This document shows positions 18,063-27,749 of a stretch of DNA of 64,000 nt, piece by piece. This stretch comes from Oxynema aestuarii AP17. Its GTDB lineage: Bacteria > Cyanobacteriota > Cyanobacteriia > Cyanobacteriales > Laspinemataceae. The stretch spans positions 6,191,299 through 6,255,298 of the forward strand of contig NZ_CP051167.1 in NCBI RefSeq assembly GCF_012295525.1. Direction: 5' to 3'. The position numbers and the translations under genes were made by a program. Positions within the stretch are counted from its first letter, which is position 1, and every line of letters starts with the position of its first letter. Below the pieces are notes generated by a model. That model did not search any database. It saw only the letters and a list, made by a program, of their open reading frames with translations, and had not been told where the DNA came from.

Positions 18063-19565
18063 GTGCAACCGAGCCCAACCGACCGCCAAAATCGAGCCAA
18101 AACTCCCACGATTTCGATGGGGTGGCTGGCTAAATTGGTCGCCCTTCTTGCCTTAGTTAATTTCCTTTTAGGACTGTTTAATTTAACTTACATTCCCCTA
18201 CGAGATTTTTATATCAAACACGTCCCCGATCTCGTCATCTTTTACGATCCGATGAAAGGGATCGAACCCCATCGCGACACGCAAACTTATCTGAAAACAG
18301 TCGATTTGTTGACGGAAGAATTGACAGGCGATCGCTCCGATTCTGGCTCCGATAAAATCGAACTCTTATTCGCTTCTCTCCGGCAGCAAACGGTCAAATT
18401 AATTGAAGAAAATCCCTTTGCCGTTCCCTCAAGACTTCCCAGTTTTGCCAAAATTCAACGCGAAATTGAAGATCGGATGAACGTGGACTCGGCAAAAGTT
18501 GCCTTCGCACAATTCTGGACGCGCCAGCATTTCAACCAAGCCGGATCCCTGCAAGAACTACAATTTTTTGACCGCCGCATCCGTCCCTTAATGGACGCCA
18601 ATTATTTTCGCAACGTCGATGTTTACGGGCAATTCATCGATGAATTTTGGCGGGTCGATATCTTTTTCATGGCCTTTTTTGCCGTCGAATTCTTCACCCG
18701 TACCTTTTTCCGCTATCGCCGCGAAACCGATCTCAAGTGGTTTGACGCGGTCTTGCGGCGCTGGTACGACATCTTTTTATTTGTTCCATTTTGGCGCTGG
18801 TTGCGGGTGATTCCGGTCCTGGTACGCTTGCAACAAACGCAATTAGTGGACTTCCGGCGCGCTTTAGTGCAGATGACCCGCGAACCGGGGGCGCAATTGG
18901 CCGATCGCCTCGCCAAATTTGCTATGGTACGCTGGATCGACCAAATGCAGTCAGCCGTTGCCACTGGCGAACTGGCGCGCGCTTTACTGTCGCCACAACC
19001 TTACATCGCCGTCAACGAGGTCAACGAAATCCAAGCGATCGGCGATCGCCTCTTGGAATTGACCATTTACAAAGTTTTACCCCGCGTCCAACCGGAAATC
19101 GAAGAGTTACTCCACTACAGCATCGAAAGTGCCTTAAAAGATTCCGATTTTTATCAAACCTTGCAAAATATTCCCGGAATCGGCACCTTACCGGAAGACA
19201 CGATCGAAACCCTCGCCAACAACCTCGCCGACACCACGATTAAAGTCTTAGCCAATTCCTACAGCGATCTGGAAGGTCGGGCAATTTTCGAGACCCTTTC
19301 CAAACAGTTCGGCGCTTCTTTACGGGAAGAACTGCGCGCCAAAGCCACTCGCGCCGAACTCGAAAGCCTCTTGCAAGACTTATTAGAAGAACTGAAATTA
19401 AATTACGTGGTCAAATCCACCGAAACCAGTCCCGAAGCGATTCTCGACGAAGTAGAGCAAATGGATCGCATGGCGGAAAATTCCTCTCTTCCCGGCGCGA
19501 TGACGACCCCTTCCACCAGGCGATCGCGCGATCGCCCCTCCAACTCGGACGATCTCGATCTTTAA
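18063..19565 (+). CDS. Unrecognised membrane protein
   Basis: About 500 residues from a GTG at 18063, or 482 from the ATG at 18117 (MGWLAKLV), which starts right at the first hydrophobic helix. I do not recognise a named family. Visible are one N-terminal transmembrane helix (about 22-45), a mainly helical soluble part, then two hydrophobic segments around residues 198-217 (IFFMAFFAVEFFTRTFF) and 233-256 (FVPFWRWLRVIPVLVRL). The last is Arg-rich and loosely recalls ion-channel S3/S4 helices, though no pore motif is present. A charged C-terminal helical domain follows. It converges on tldD with a 6-base gap. Confidence 0.7.
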   Translation: MQPSPTDRQNRAKTPTISMGWLAKLVALLALVNFLLGLFNLTYIPLRDFYIKHVPDLVIFYDPMKGIEPHRDTQTYLKTVDLLTEELTGDRSDSGSDKIELLFASLRQQTVKLIEENPFAVPSRLPSFAKIQREIEDRMNVDSAKVAFAQFWTRQHFNQAGSLQELQFFDRRIRPLMDANYFRNVDVYGQFIDEFWRVDIFFMAFFAVEFFTRTFFRYRRETDLKWFDAVLRRWYDIFLFVPFWRWLRVIPVLVRLQQTQLVDFRRALVQMTREPGAQLADRLAKFAMVRWIDQMQSAVATGELARALLSPQPYIAVNEVNEIQAIGDRLLELTIYKVLPRVQPEIEELLHYSIESALKDSDFYQTLQNIPGIGTLPEDTIETLANNLADTTIKVLANSYSDLEGRAIFETLSKQFGASLREELRAKATRAELESLLQDLLEELKLNYVVKSTETSPEAILDEVEQMDRMAENSSLPGAMTTPSTRRSRDRPSNSDDLDL

Positions 19566-19571
19566 TGGGCC

Positions 19572-20984
19572 TCAATGGGCGTCGCCACCGACGACCACAT
19601 TGCGAATCCGCAAACTCGGACCGCCACAACCGACGGGTAAGCCACTTTGTCCGCCTTTTCCACAACCGCCGGACTCGTCCCAATAAAAATCATCGCCGAT
19701 CGCCTCGATATCGGCCAGGGTACTGAACACGTTCCCGGAAAGGGTGACATCGCGCACGGGTTCGGCTAATTTCCCGTTGCGAATCATCCACGCTTCCCCA
19801 GCGCTGAAGGTAAACATTTCGCCGTTGGTCATCCCCCCGAGCCAGTTGCGGGCGTAAACTCCTTTTTTAATGTCGGTAAACAGGTCTTTGACCGGGGTAC
19901 TACCCCGTTCGATCCAGGTGTTGGTCATGCGAACCAGGGGCGGATATTGATAGTTGAGACAGCGCGCGTTTCCGGTGGGGGCTTCTCCTAATTTGCCTGC
20001 GGTTTCGCGCGAGTGCAGCCGTCCGGCTAAAATTCCATCTTTAATCAGTTGGGTGGTGGTGGCGGGGGTGCCTTCGTCGTCGTAGAAGTAGCTGCCGCGA
20101 TGTCCCGGCGGGGCGGCGCCATCGAAAATTTGTAATTCCGGCGGACCGAAACGGCGTCCGAGAGTCATTACTTCGAGTAAGTCGGGATTTTCGTAAGCCA
20201 TATCGGCTTCGGAGAGATGCCCGAAGGCTTCGTGAACGAACAGTCCGGTGAGGATCGGATCGATGACGACGGTGTAGGTGTTACCTCGGGCGGTGGGCAA
20301 ACTGAGGGCGTCTACGGCGCGTTGGGCGGCGCCGCGCACTTGGTCGTCGAGGGCGGTGAGGTCTTGGTAAGCTTTGCGCGATCCGGTGGTTTCTCGTCCG
20401 GTTTGCACGGTTTCGCCATTGCGGGCGGTGGCGGCGAAGCGCATTTCCATGTCTACCCAGGATTGATCGATCGCCGTTCCTTCGGAGGTGAACAGGAGGA
20501 TGCGTTGGGCGCTATCGGCGTAGCGGACGGAGGTGGTGGCAATCCGAGGATCGACGCCGCGCAAAATGGCGGTGTAGCGATCGCACAGGGCTTTTTTGTC
20601 GGCGAGGGGGATTTGGCGCGGGTGAATGCCACTGATGGGCATCTGGCAGGTGTCGCGGATGGCTTCAATGGGGGCGAGTAAGGTTTCTTCTTCGCCGACT
20701 AGGCGGGCGGCGGCGATCGCCTCTTCGACGCGATCGCTCAAACTCCCTAGGTGATTGAAGCTGGCAAATCCCCACCCTCCTCGATAACAGGCCCGGACTT
20801 GTCCGCCAATGGCTACCCCTTCGCTGAGGGTTTCAATTTTGTCTCCCCGTAAAAAAATATCGGTTCCTTCGGATTCTTCCAGACGAATCGCCAAGTAATC
20901 GACGCGGGAGGAGTAGCGCGCGATCAGATCGTCTAGTAAGTTTTTGGCATCGGCTATCGAGGTAGACATGAGAAGGGGTAGCAC
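19572..20984 (-). CDS. tldD: TldD-family metalloprotease
   Basis: A 470-residue TldD/PmbA family protein. The zinc site is HEAFGH (HExxxH) in the middle of the protein, with the conserved downstream GSYFYDDEG, RCLNYQYPP-like and NWLGGMTNGEMF blocks and the C-terminal GGCGKGGQ. With its partner TldE, TldD forms a heterodimeric protease known from peptide antibiotic (microcin, gyrase inhibitor) maturation and CcdA degradation. TldE is not in this window, though cyanobacterial pairs are often unlinked. Initiation could also occur at MSTSIADAK five codons in. Confidence 0.92.
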   Translation of the reverse strand: MLPLLMSTSIADAKNLLDDLIARYSSRVDYLAIRLEESEGTDIFLRGDKIETLSEGVAIGGQVRACYRGGWGFASFNHLGSLSDRVEEAIAAARLVGEEETLLAPIEAIRDTCQMPISGIHPRQIPLADKKALCDRYTAILRGVDPRIATTSVRYADSAQRILLFTSEGTAIDQSWVDMEMRFAATARNGETVQTGRETTGSRKAYQDLTALDDQVRGAAQRAVDALSLPTARGNTYTVVIDPILTGLFVHEAFGHLSEADMAYENPDLLEVMTLGRRFGPPELQIFDGAAPPGHRGSYFYDDEGTPATTTQLIKDGILAGRLHSRETAGKLGEAPTGNARCLNYQYPPLVRMTNTWIERGSTPVKDLFTDIKKGVYARNWLGGMTNGEMFTFSAGEAWMIRNGKLAEPVRDVTLSGNVFSTLADIEAIGDDFYWDESGGCGKGGQSGLPVGCGGPSLRIRNVVVGGDAH

Positions 20985-21106
20985 TCGACGGGATCGAGTC
21001 TATTTTCTTACAAAATGTCCTTTTTTGCTCCCCCGTTCGGGGACGATCGCCCGGGAACGCTCCCCGGGATGGGGATCTTGGTAACTCCTGATGTCGTCGG
21101 CTTCTT

Positions 21107-22129
21107 TCAGCGATCGCGTAAAAATTCGGCGATCGCGCCGAGGGGTAAGATGCGGCGGGCGGCGTCGATTTCGGCGGCGGCTTTGGGCATTCCGTAGACG
21201 ACACAATCTTCTCGGGATTGGGCGATCGTGTACCAACCGCGATCGCGCAGTTGTTTTAAACCCTCGGCCCCGTCTCGACCCATTCCCGTCAGCAAAATTC
21301 CCACTCCCATCGCGGGCCAATGTTGAGCGAGACTGGCGAACAATACGTCCGCCGAGGGACAGTAAGGACAATTGAGGGGTTCGCGACGGTAGTTTAGGGT
21401 CAGGTCGGCGCCGACGATCGCGTGTTTGGGCTGCCCCGCAATGTAGACTTTACCCGGTTCGATCGCCTGTCCGGACTTCAGCATGACGACGGTCAACGGG
21501 GTGCGATCGTCTAACCAGCGAATTAGTCCCGGGGCGAATTGTGCCTCGATATGCTGGACGACGACGATCGCCGCGCGAAATGTTTTGGGTAATTGTGAGA
21601 GGATCGTGGAGATCGCCTGGGGACCTCCGGTAGAGGCGGCGATCGCGACTAGAGGCGGCAGCAGATCGGAACGAACGACCGTTGCGCGGCTTCTTCCCGT
21701 CCCCGGACGGGCGATCTCGCAAGCACTCGGCATTTTTCCTAGCAGTTTGGCGATCGTGGCGATTTTCTCCAACAGGGCGATCGCGCCGGGAGAATCTTCC
21801 GAGGTCGCCAAACTTGGCATTTTGACCACGTCGAGCGCCCCGTGACCCATCGCCGCAAACACTTGTGAGACATTCGTGTCGATACTCGCCGTAACGATTA
21901 ATACCGCACAAGAAAACTGCCGGACGATTTGCGCCGTCGCCTCTACCCCATTGAGGACGGGCATCTGCAAATCCATTAAAATCAAATCCGGTCGCTTTTG
22001 CGAACATTTCGCGACCGCCTCCGATCCGTTGCCAGCAATCCAAATAATTTCATAGTGTGGTACTTTACCCACAATGCGGCGTAAGGCTTCTACCGCTAGC
22101 ACCATATCGTTGACGATCGCTATTTTCAT
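21107..22129 (-). CDS. wspF: WspF-like CheB methylesterase with receiver domain
   Basis: A 340-residue CheB. The receiver domain has VNDMVLAVEALRRI, typical of the WspF branch, and phosphoacceptor Asp53 (LMDLQMP). The methylesterase domain has Ser166 (AIAASTGGP), His193 (VVQHI) and the acidic residue in GMGRDGAEG near residue 285. It removes methyl groups from the Wsp receptor and provides adaptation when phosphorylated by the WspE kinase. It is last in the chemosensory operon, but 415 bases of repeat-rich sequence separate it from wspE, so it may have its own promoter. Confidence 0.9.
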   Translation of the reverse strand: MKIAIVNDMVLAVEALRRIVGKVPHYEIIWIAGNGSEAVAKCSQKRPDLILMDLQMPVLNGVEATAQIVRQFSCAVLIVTASIDTNVSQVFAAMGHGALDVVKMPSLATSEDSPGAIALLEKIATIAKLLGKMPSACEIARPGTGRSRATVVRSDLLPPLVAIAASTGGPQAISTILSQLPKTFRAAIVVVQHIEAQFAPGLIRWLDDRTPLTVVMLKSGQAIEPGKVYIAGQPKHAIVGADLTLNYRREPLNCPYCPSADVLFASLAQHWPAMGVGILLTGMGRDGAEGLKQLRDRGWYTIAQSREDCVVYGMPKAAAEIDAARRILPLGAIAEFLRDR

Positions 22130-22346
22130 TGACTGGAAAGGACGGGGCGATCGTTATTGTAGTCGAGGGAGTGAGAAGAGAGTAGGGTCGTCTCTCCCGA
22201 TTCCCCATTCCCAATTCCCTCGGAGACTGTTTATAAAATAAACATCAACAGCCCGGTTTGAGAGGAGGCAATTGCCGGGACATCAAACGATAGATGGCTG
22301 CCTTCTCGTTACCCCAACTCTCTCGAAGTTTCTCTTGTGTCCTGTA

Positions 22347-22373
22347 GGGGTTTGGTGACCAAACCCCTACTAC
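22347..22373. repeat. 27-bp palindromic REP-like element
   Basis: A perfect 13-bp inverted repeat around a single central base (GTAGGGGTTTGGT-G-ACCAAACCCCTAC). It belongs to the same style of dispersed intergenic palindrome as 5141-5280 and 50211-50234. Confidence 0.9.
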
Positions 22374-22403
22374 AGCAGTTTTCGCTGTTGGGCGGTACAT
22401 TTC

Positions 22404-22466
22404 GATCCCCCTAAATCCCCCTTTCAAAGGGGGATTTAGGGGGATTTTTAAGGGGGGTTGGGGGGA
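22404..22466. repeat. Long palindrome of the CCCCCTAAATCCCCC type
   Basis: The left arm ATCCCCCTAAATCCCCCTTT is mirrored exactly after a single base, followed by AAGGGGGGTTGGGGGGAT. It shares blocks with the element at 8056-8117. It lies between wspE and wspF on an otherwise tightly packed operon. Confidence 0.9.
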
Positions 22467-22544
22467 TATTTGCCTCTTGTCCCCCATGACCGCGCCAATT
22501 GCTGTAATTTTTTTTAATATTTTCTCGATCGACCATCTCTAAAT

Positions 22545-24845
22545 CTAAAATCTCTCTTCCCCCGATCCTCCAATCGTGTCGATGACGGCATTAACAAAAG
22601 TGTTGTCGTGAAAACTGCTTTTAGTTAAATAATAATTGGCGCCGACTTCCAAACCTAAAAGCCGATCTTCTTCTCGTTCCTTATACGAAACAATAATTAC
22701 CGGGATCGATTGAATTTGAGGATGGGATTTCATTTGTGAAACTAATTCAATGCCATTCATGCGGGGCATATCGACATCGGTAATCACTAAATCGTAAGCC
22801 TCTGAGATTAGGGCATTCCAGGCATCGACGCCGTTGACGGCGACATCGACGCGATAACCGCGATTTTCTAATAGTTTGCGTTCCATTTCGCGAACGGTAA
22901 TCGAATCGTCAACGACTAAAATATGTTTGCAAACAGATTCGGCAATCGTTGACGGTTCGCGGTTGAAACTATTGAATTCTCCGCTAGCGAGTACTCCGCT
23001 AGCGAGTAAGGTTTCGATGGAGCGTAATAAATCTTCGACATCGACAATTAAGAGGGGGGAACCGTCTTCCATTAAAGCGGCAGCACTGATATCGCGGATT
23101 TTGCCGAGGCGCGGATCGAGGGGTTTGACGACGATATCCCGTTCGCCGATCGCGCGATCGACGACTAAACCGTAAGTGTGGGATCCGGTGCCGATAGAAA
23201 TAACATCGAGTTCTTGCCGATTTGCGTGAGGGGCGATCGCACGATTCGAGTCCAATTCTAAAACGCGATCGGCGCCGATCAAACTAATATTTTGGCCGTT
23301 GAGATGGATATATTGCCGATTTTCAACCCAAGAAATCTCTGAGGGAGCAATCCGTAAAATACAGTTAATTCGGGTGAGGGGAAAAGCATAAGGTTCCCCG
23401 GCAATTTCGACAAGTAAAGTACGAATAACCGATAACGTTAACGGTAATTGAAACTGAAAACTCAAGCCGCCGTCGGGATTGGCAAAGGCTTTTAACGATC
23501 CGGAAACCTGTTGCACCATTGTTTTCGCCACGTCTAAACCGACGCCGCGACCGGAAATTTCCGTGACTTCTCGGGCGGAAGAAAAGCCGGGTAAAAATAG
23601 AAATTCGATCAGTTCGTTTTCGCTTAACTGGCGCGACATTTCCGGGGTGACCAGTTCTTTTTCGACGATACTGCGGCGCAATTGCTCGAAATCGAGACCG
23701 CGTCCGTCGTCGGAGACGAGGATCGAGAGCATTCCGGCGCGATGGGTGGCTTCGAGGCGAATCCGTCCTTCGGGGGTTTTCCCTTTTGCCAACCGTTCCT
23801 CCGGCGGTTCGATCCCGTGGTCGATCGCGTTGCGAAGCAGTTGGGTTAAGGGAGCTTGCAGTTTGTCGAGGATATCGCGATCGATGGGGGTGGATTGACC
23901 GATAATGTCTAATTTGACTTGTTTGCCGAGATCTTTGGCTAAATCGCGGACGGCGCGGGGAAAATTGGCGGTTCCTTCGCGAAAGGGACGCATTTGGGCG
24001 GCGATCGCCTCGCGGTAAAGTCGATCGCACAGGCTGGAAAAGCGACCGGAGAAGCGATCGAGTTCTTCGAGGCGATCGTTTAAGGTGTCGCTGCACTGGT
24101 GGGCTTGTTCTCGGGCGCTGACGAGGGCTTCGCGGTTGATGCCCCCGTGACGATCGCGATCGCAGCTTGTCTCTAATTGCTCTAACAGTTGGCACAGTTC
24201 GAGTTGGCGGGTTTTCAGTTGCAGTAGAGAGTTGGCAAAGGGCTGCAGCCAGTTGGACTCGATCAGGGATTCTCCCGCCAATCCCATCAAGCGGTTGAGA
24301 TTGTCCGCACTCAAGCGCACGACCCGTTCCCCCGTCGCCGTCGCGGAATCGTTGGTTGGCTTCGTTTCGACGGTTTCAGCGTCGATCGCGCCCCCTGGGG
24401 TGCTTTCTGGCGGGGCGATCGCCGCTTCCGACTCGTTCAAAATTGCGGCAATTTGCGCTTCTTGTCGTTCGATCTCTCCCTGACGGTCCGCCAACCAGCG
24501 ATCGAACTCGTTTTCGTCCACCTGACTCATGGCGAGCAACAAATCGCCCCCCGCGAGGAGGCGATCGATCGCTGCCGAATCGAGGGCGATCTGTCCTTTC
24601 TGTACGGCGACGAGGCAATCTTCTAGGACGTGGGCGATTCGCACCGCCGGATCGACTTGCACGATCCGGGCTGCCCCTTTGATCGAATGGGCCGCCCGGG
24701 CGATCGCGGCGAGGGCTTCGCGATTTTCGTCTAATTCTTCTAGTTTTAAAAGATTTTCCGTTAAAACCTGCACTTGGGTCTCGACTTCCATGCGAAATAA
24801 ATCGCGCATGGACATCTGGCTCAAATCTCGGTTCTGTTCGCTCAT
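22545..24845 (-). CDS. wspE: WspE-like hybrid CheA kinase (Hpt-HATPase-CheW-REC)
   Basis: A 766-residue chemotaxis kinase. It opens with MSMRDLFRMEVETQ, then an Hpt domain with His53 (RAAHSIKGAAR), dimerisation and ATPase domains (LLRNAIDHGIEPPEER, DDGRGLD, GRGVGLDV), a CheW-like regulatory domain, and a C-terminal receiver (VVDDSITVRE; Asp in LVITDVDMP). This Hpt-to-receiver fusion is the WspE layout. It should phosphorylate WspF and an output regulator in response to the WspA receptor. Its ATG overlaps the WspD stop in an ATGA, so translation is coupled. Confidence 0.93.
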   Translation of the reverse strand: MSEQNRDLSQMSMRDLFRMEVETQVQVLTENLLKLEELDENREALAAIARAAHSIKGAARIVQVDPAVRIAHVLEDCLVAVQKGQIALDSAAIDRLLAGGDLLLAMSQVDENEFDRWLADRQGEIERQEAQIAAILNESEAAIAPPESTPGGAIDAETVETKPTNDSATATGERVVRLSADNLNRLMGLAGESLIESNWLQPFANSLLQLKTRQLELCQLLEQLETSCDRDRHGGINREALVSAREQAHQCSDTLNDRLEELDRFSGRFSSLCDRLYREAIAAQMRPFREGTANFPRAVRDLAKDLGKQVKLDIIGQSTPIDRDILDKLQAPLTQLLRNAIDHGIEPPEERLAKGKTPEGRIRLEATHRAGMLSILVSDDGRGLDFEQLRRSIVEKELVTPEMSRQLSENELIEFLFLPGFSSAREVTEISGRGVGLDVAKTMVQQVSGSLKAFANPDGGLSFQFQLPLTLSVIRTLLVEIAGEPYAFPLTRINCILRIAPSEISWVENRQYIHLNGQNISLIGADRVLELDSNRAIAPHANRQELDVISIGTGSHTYGLVVDRAIGERDIVVKPLDPRLGKIRDISAAALMEDGSPLLIVDVEDLLRSIETLLASGVLASGEFNSFNREPSTIAESVCKHILVVDDSITVREMERKLLENRGYRVDVAVNGVDAWNALISEAYDLVITDVDMPRMNGIELVSQMKSHPQIQSIPVIIVSYKEREEDRLLGLEVGANYYLTKSSFHDNTFVNAVIDTIGGSGEERF

Positions 24846-25573
24846 AGCATTCTGTGGGCGATCGCTTCAAATAAGAGGCGATCGTCTAAATAATTGACTT
24901 TGCGATCGTGCCAGTTGACGATCGCCCGGGTGTAACTGTGGCTGGCGCAGGCGATCGCGGCGGGGGTGGTTTCCAATTGAACGGCGCAGGTGCGATGAAT
25001 CCCGTAAATTTCATCGACGGGAAACACCCACAAGCCGCGATCGCTCTCGACGACGACCAAACGCGGATAAATCGCCAACCCTTCGCGATCGGAGATCTCG
25101 CAAGAGTGCAACTGCAACACGGCGTTGAGGGACACACACGGCAGCAATTCACCGCGAATGTTGACCAACCCTAAAAATAAGTCGTCGCTGCGGTGGGGAA
25201 CCGTGCGGATCGTTCGGGGAGTGGCGATTTCGTGCAGTAACTCGGCCCGCAATGCCAGCCATTCCCCCCCCAACCGGAAAATCGCGATTCTGCTTGGCAG
25301 AGGCACTCCCGTCGCCCCGATCGCCGTATCCCGTTCCTCTGGCGCGACGGTCGGCGCCTGTTCTTCCGTCGATCTTGGTTCTGACTCAGATTGCCACCCT
25401 TCCCCCGCCAGCGATCGCGTCCACTCCTCAACATAGTCATCCGCAGGCGGGCGATCGAACAGTTGGCGCCCCCCTTGTGAATAAATGGGGCAGTTATGGC
25501 AGTGAATGACGCGATCGAGTTCTTGACACGAGCGATCGCCATCGATACCAATTATTTTCCAGCAATTCTCCAT
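24842..25573 (-). CDS. wspD: WspD-like CheW adaptor with Cys-rich N-terminus
   Basis: A 243-residue CheW-family scaffold. The N-terminus CWKIIGIDGDRSCQELDRV followed by CHNCPIY is the signature extension of WspD: four conserved Cys residues, possibly metal-binding. The CheW domain runs from about residue 95 to the end (FRLGGEWLALRAELLHEI; LVNIRGELLPCVSL). It links the WspA receptor to the WspE kinase. The stop overlaps the wspE start by four bases (ATGA). Confidence 0.9.
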   Translation of the reverse strand: MENCWKIIGIDGDRSCQELDRVIHCHNCPIYSQGGRQLFDRPPADDYVEEWTRSLAGEGWQSESEPRSTEEQAPTVAPEERDTAIGATGVPLPSRIAIFRLGGEWLALRAELLHEIATPRTIRTVPHRSDDLFLGLVNIRGELLPCVSLNAVLQLHSCEISDREGLAIYPRLVVVESDRGLWVFPVDEIYGIHRTCAVQLETTPAAIACASHSYTRAIVNWHDRKVNYLDDRLLFEAIAHRML

Positions 25574-25663
25574 GAAGGGATTTTAGAGTTTTTTAGAGTT
25601 TTTTAGATTGAGGGAATTGGGAACGACCCGCCTACTCCCTACTTTTCGTTCCCCCTTCCCCCT

Positions 25664-27421
25664 TCACCCCGACAACTTAAACCGCGCGATCTCCCCTTGC
25701 AAACCTCGCGCCGCATCGTTCAACTGTTCGATCGCCCGATTCGTATCGCTCAATGCTTGGGCCGTTTGACCGGACGCTTCGCTTAACTGCACCATTGCCG
25801 CACTGATTTGACGGGCGCCTTCCGACTGTCCCTCCATTCCTTGACTGACCGATTCAAAACGGGGGGTCAAACTTTGCACTCGTTCGATAATTTCGCTCAT
25901 TTGGGCGCCGATGACTTGGATATTTTCCACGGCCCGGGCGACTTCTTTGGTGAATTTATCCATTTCCATCACACCCGTGGAAACGGCGGATTGCATATCT
26001 TTAACCATTTGCTCGATATCGAGGGTGGCGATCGCCGTACTGTCCGCCAGACGACGAATTTCGCGGGCGACCACGGCAAAACCACTGCCGTATTCTCCTG
26101 CTTTTTCCGCTTCGATCGCCGCGTTGAGGGAGAGCAAGTTCGTGCGATCGGCCACTTTAGTAATGGTCGTTACAATCCCGTCGATCCGATTGGCTTTTTC
26201 GCCGATCGCGCCGAGTTTGGCGGCGATCGAACTGGTTCCTTGCGAAAGTTGTCGCATCGTTTCTTCCATTCCCAATAAGTCTTGCTGACCGTTTCCGGCG
26301 GCGATCGTGGTTTGATGCGAAAGTTCTTTCACTTGTTCCATGGTCACGACTAATTCCGAGGCGGTGGCTGCAATTTGTTTCGCCGTGGCAACGACTTGAT
26401 TGGTCGAAGCAACTTGTTGAGTGACCGTAGCTTCTAACTGTTTCCCCGAGGCGGCGATTTGAGTAGTAGAACTGGTAATTTGAATCCCGGAATGTTGGAC
26501 TTGTCGGATCAGAGAATTGAGTTTGCGCGTCATGTTATAAAATGCACTTTGCAATCTGCCGATTTCGTCGGGAGAATCACTCACTCGTACTGATGTTGTC
26601 AAATCTCCTTCGGCAATTCTTTCGGCCACTCTGACAATGCTAATAATTTTATTGCCGAGGGGTTTGGCGATCGTCCGACTGAAATACCAGCCTAAAATTA
26701 TGGCCGTGAGCGGTCCGATCAGCATCCCGAGAACTGCCCAAGACCGGGTTTGTGCGATCTCTGCGCTGGCATCTTCACTGACTTGTTCGACTAAATCTTC
26801 GTTGAGCGATAAAATGTTGTCCAAAATTTCTTCAGTTTTATGAAACGCGGGTTCGACTTCATCGATATGAAATTGATTCAAGCGATCGAGTACTTCATTG
26901 GCTGCTCGCAATTTCACCATTTCCGGAGAATTTTCTTGGTTATTGGCAATCAGTTCGGCGATTTTCAATCCCGGCGCTCTGGGTAACCCGTAAGCTTGAT
27001 ATTCTTCATGAATTTCAAGAAACTGTCGGTCGGCGTTTTTCCACTGTTGCAAAACGAGCAGGAAATCTTGAAAAATTTCTTGTTGTCTTTCGGGGATTTC
27101 TAAGTTTTGGTATTGTTCCAATCCTTCATTAATTTGTTGGTAAGCCCGTTCGATCCGGTCTAATTCTTCTTTGCGGATGGCTGCATCGAGTCGCGGATTG
27201 GTGAGGTTTCTTTCTGAGGATTGAATTTGGGTTTGTCCTTCGTTGACTTTCCATAAGGATAAAACGGCGGGCGAGGCGGTATCGGTGAGCAAACTGAGGC
27301 GATCGCTCAACCGATGGTTACCCATCCAACCGAATAAGGCAACGATGAAAATAATCAATCCCATAAATGTAAATGCTGCAATCATTCTCGATTGCAAAGA
27401 CATTCGTTCCAACATATTCAT
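25664..27421 (-). CDS. wspA: WspA-like methyl-accepting chemoreceptor
   Basis: A 585-residue receptor. There are two transmembrane helices (about 13-33 and 229-248) flanking a four-helix-bundle periplasmic domain, then a HAMP domain (SRTIAKPLGNKI...RVAERIAEGDL) and a long signalling coiled coil. The hairpin tip reads RTNLLSLNAAIEAEKAGEYG, followed by GFAVVAREIRRLADSTAIAT. The tip and the following DIEQMVKDMQSAVSTGVMEM segment are typical of WspA. In Pseudomonas WspA responds to surface contact or envelope stress. Gaps of 90 bases to wspD and 328 bases to the upstream wspC mean it may also be transcribed from its own promoter. Confidence 0.9.
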   Translation of the reverse strand: MNMLERMSLQSRMIAAFTFMGLIIFIVALFGWMGNHRLSDRLSLLTDTASPAVLSLWKVNEGQTQIQSSERNLTNPRLDAAIRKEELDRIERAYQQINEGLEQYQNLEIPERQQEIFQDFLLVLQQWKNADRQFLEIHEEYQAYGLPRAPGLKIAELIANNQENSPEMVKLRAANEVLDRLNQFHIDEVEPAFHKTEEILDNILSLNEDLVEQVSEDASAEIAQTRSWAVLGMLIGPLTAIILGWYFSRTIAKPLGNKIISIVRVAERIAEGDLTTSVRVSDSPDEIGRLQSAFYNMTRKLNSLIRQVQHSGIQITSSTTQIAASGKQLEATVTQQVASTNQVVATAKQIAATASELVVTMEQVKELSHQTTIAAGNGQQDLLGMEETMRQLSQGTSSIAAKLGAIGEKANRIDGIVTTITKVADRTNLLSLNAAIEAEKAGEYGSGFAVVAREIRRLADSTAIATLDIEQMVKDMQSAVSTGVMEMDKFTKEVARAVENIQVIGAQMSEIIERVQSLTPRFESVSQGMEGQSEGARQISAAMVQLSEASGQTAQALSDTNRAIEQLNDAARGLQGEIARFKLSG

Positions 27422-27749
27422 TGGCAGAAATAATTTGAAGACAAATAAAAATTACAGCCTCCAAAATGGAGGATGGCTTGGCTTGAGCGTCGGCGTGCGA
27501 TCGCACCCCTGTAAACCAGCGATGGGCTAAATTACCGATCGCAGCCATTGACGCAACAGTCAGTTTCCCGAGGAACGGCGATCGCCCATCAGAATATTAC
27601 CTTTCCCTTACTCAATCAAATCCCTCTACTTGGCAATTTTCGATCTTAGCAATTCACCCAGAAATAAAAACTGCGATCCCTTCAGTGCTTTCACGGAAAC
27701 GATCTCGTGAGAATACACCTTATCGTTTTGAGAAAGTTAATGATTTTAC
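27422..27749. other. Gap inside the Wsp-type operon, upstream of wspA
   Basis: 328 bases with no supported gene. It contains a small 6-bp hairpin at 27458-27472 (CCTCCA-AAA-TGGAGG) and AT-rich stretches. An internal promoter for wspA on the minus strand is likely but not demonstrated. Confidence 0.45.

Noticed and set aside
22245-22487. 80-codon frame between wspE and wspF
   Set aside because: It is built from palindromic repeat sequence; no conserved motif.
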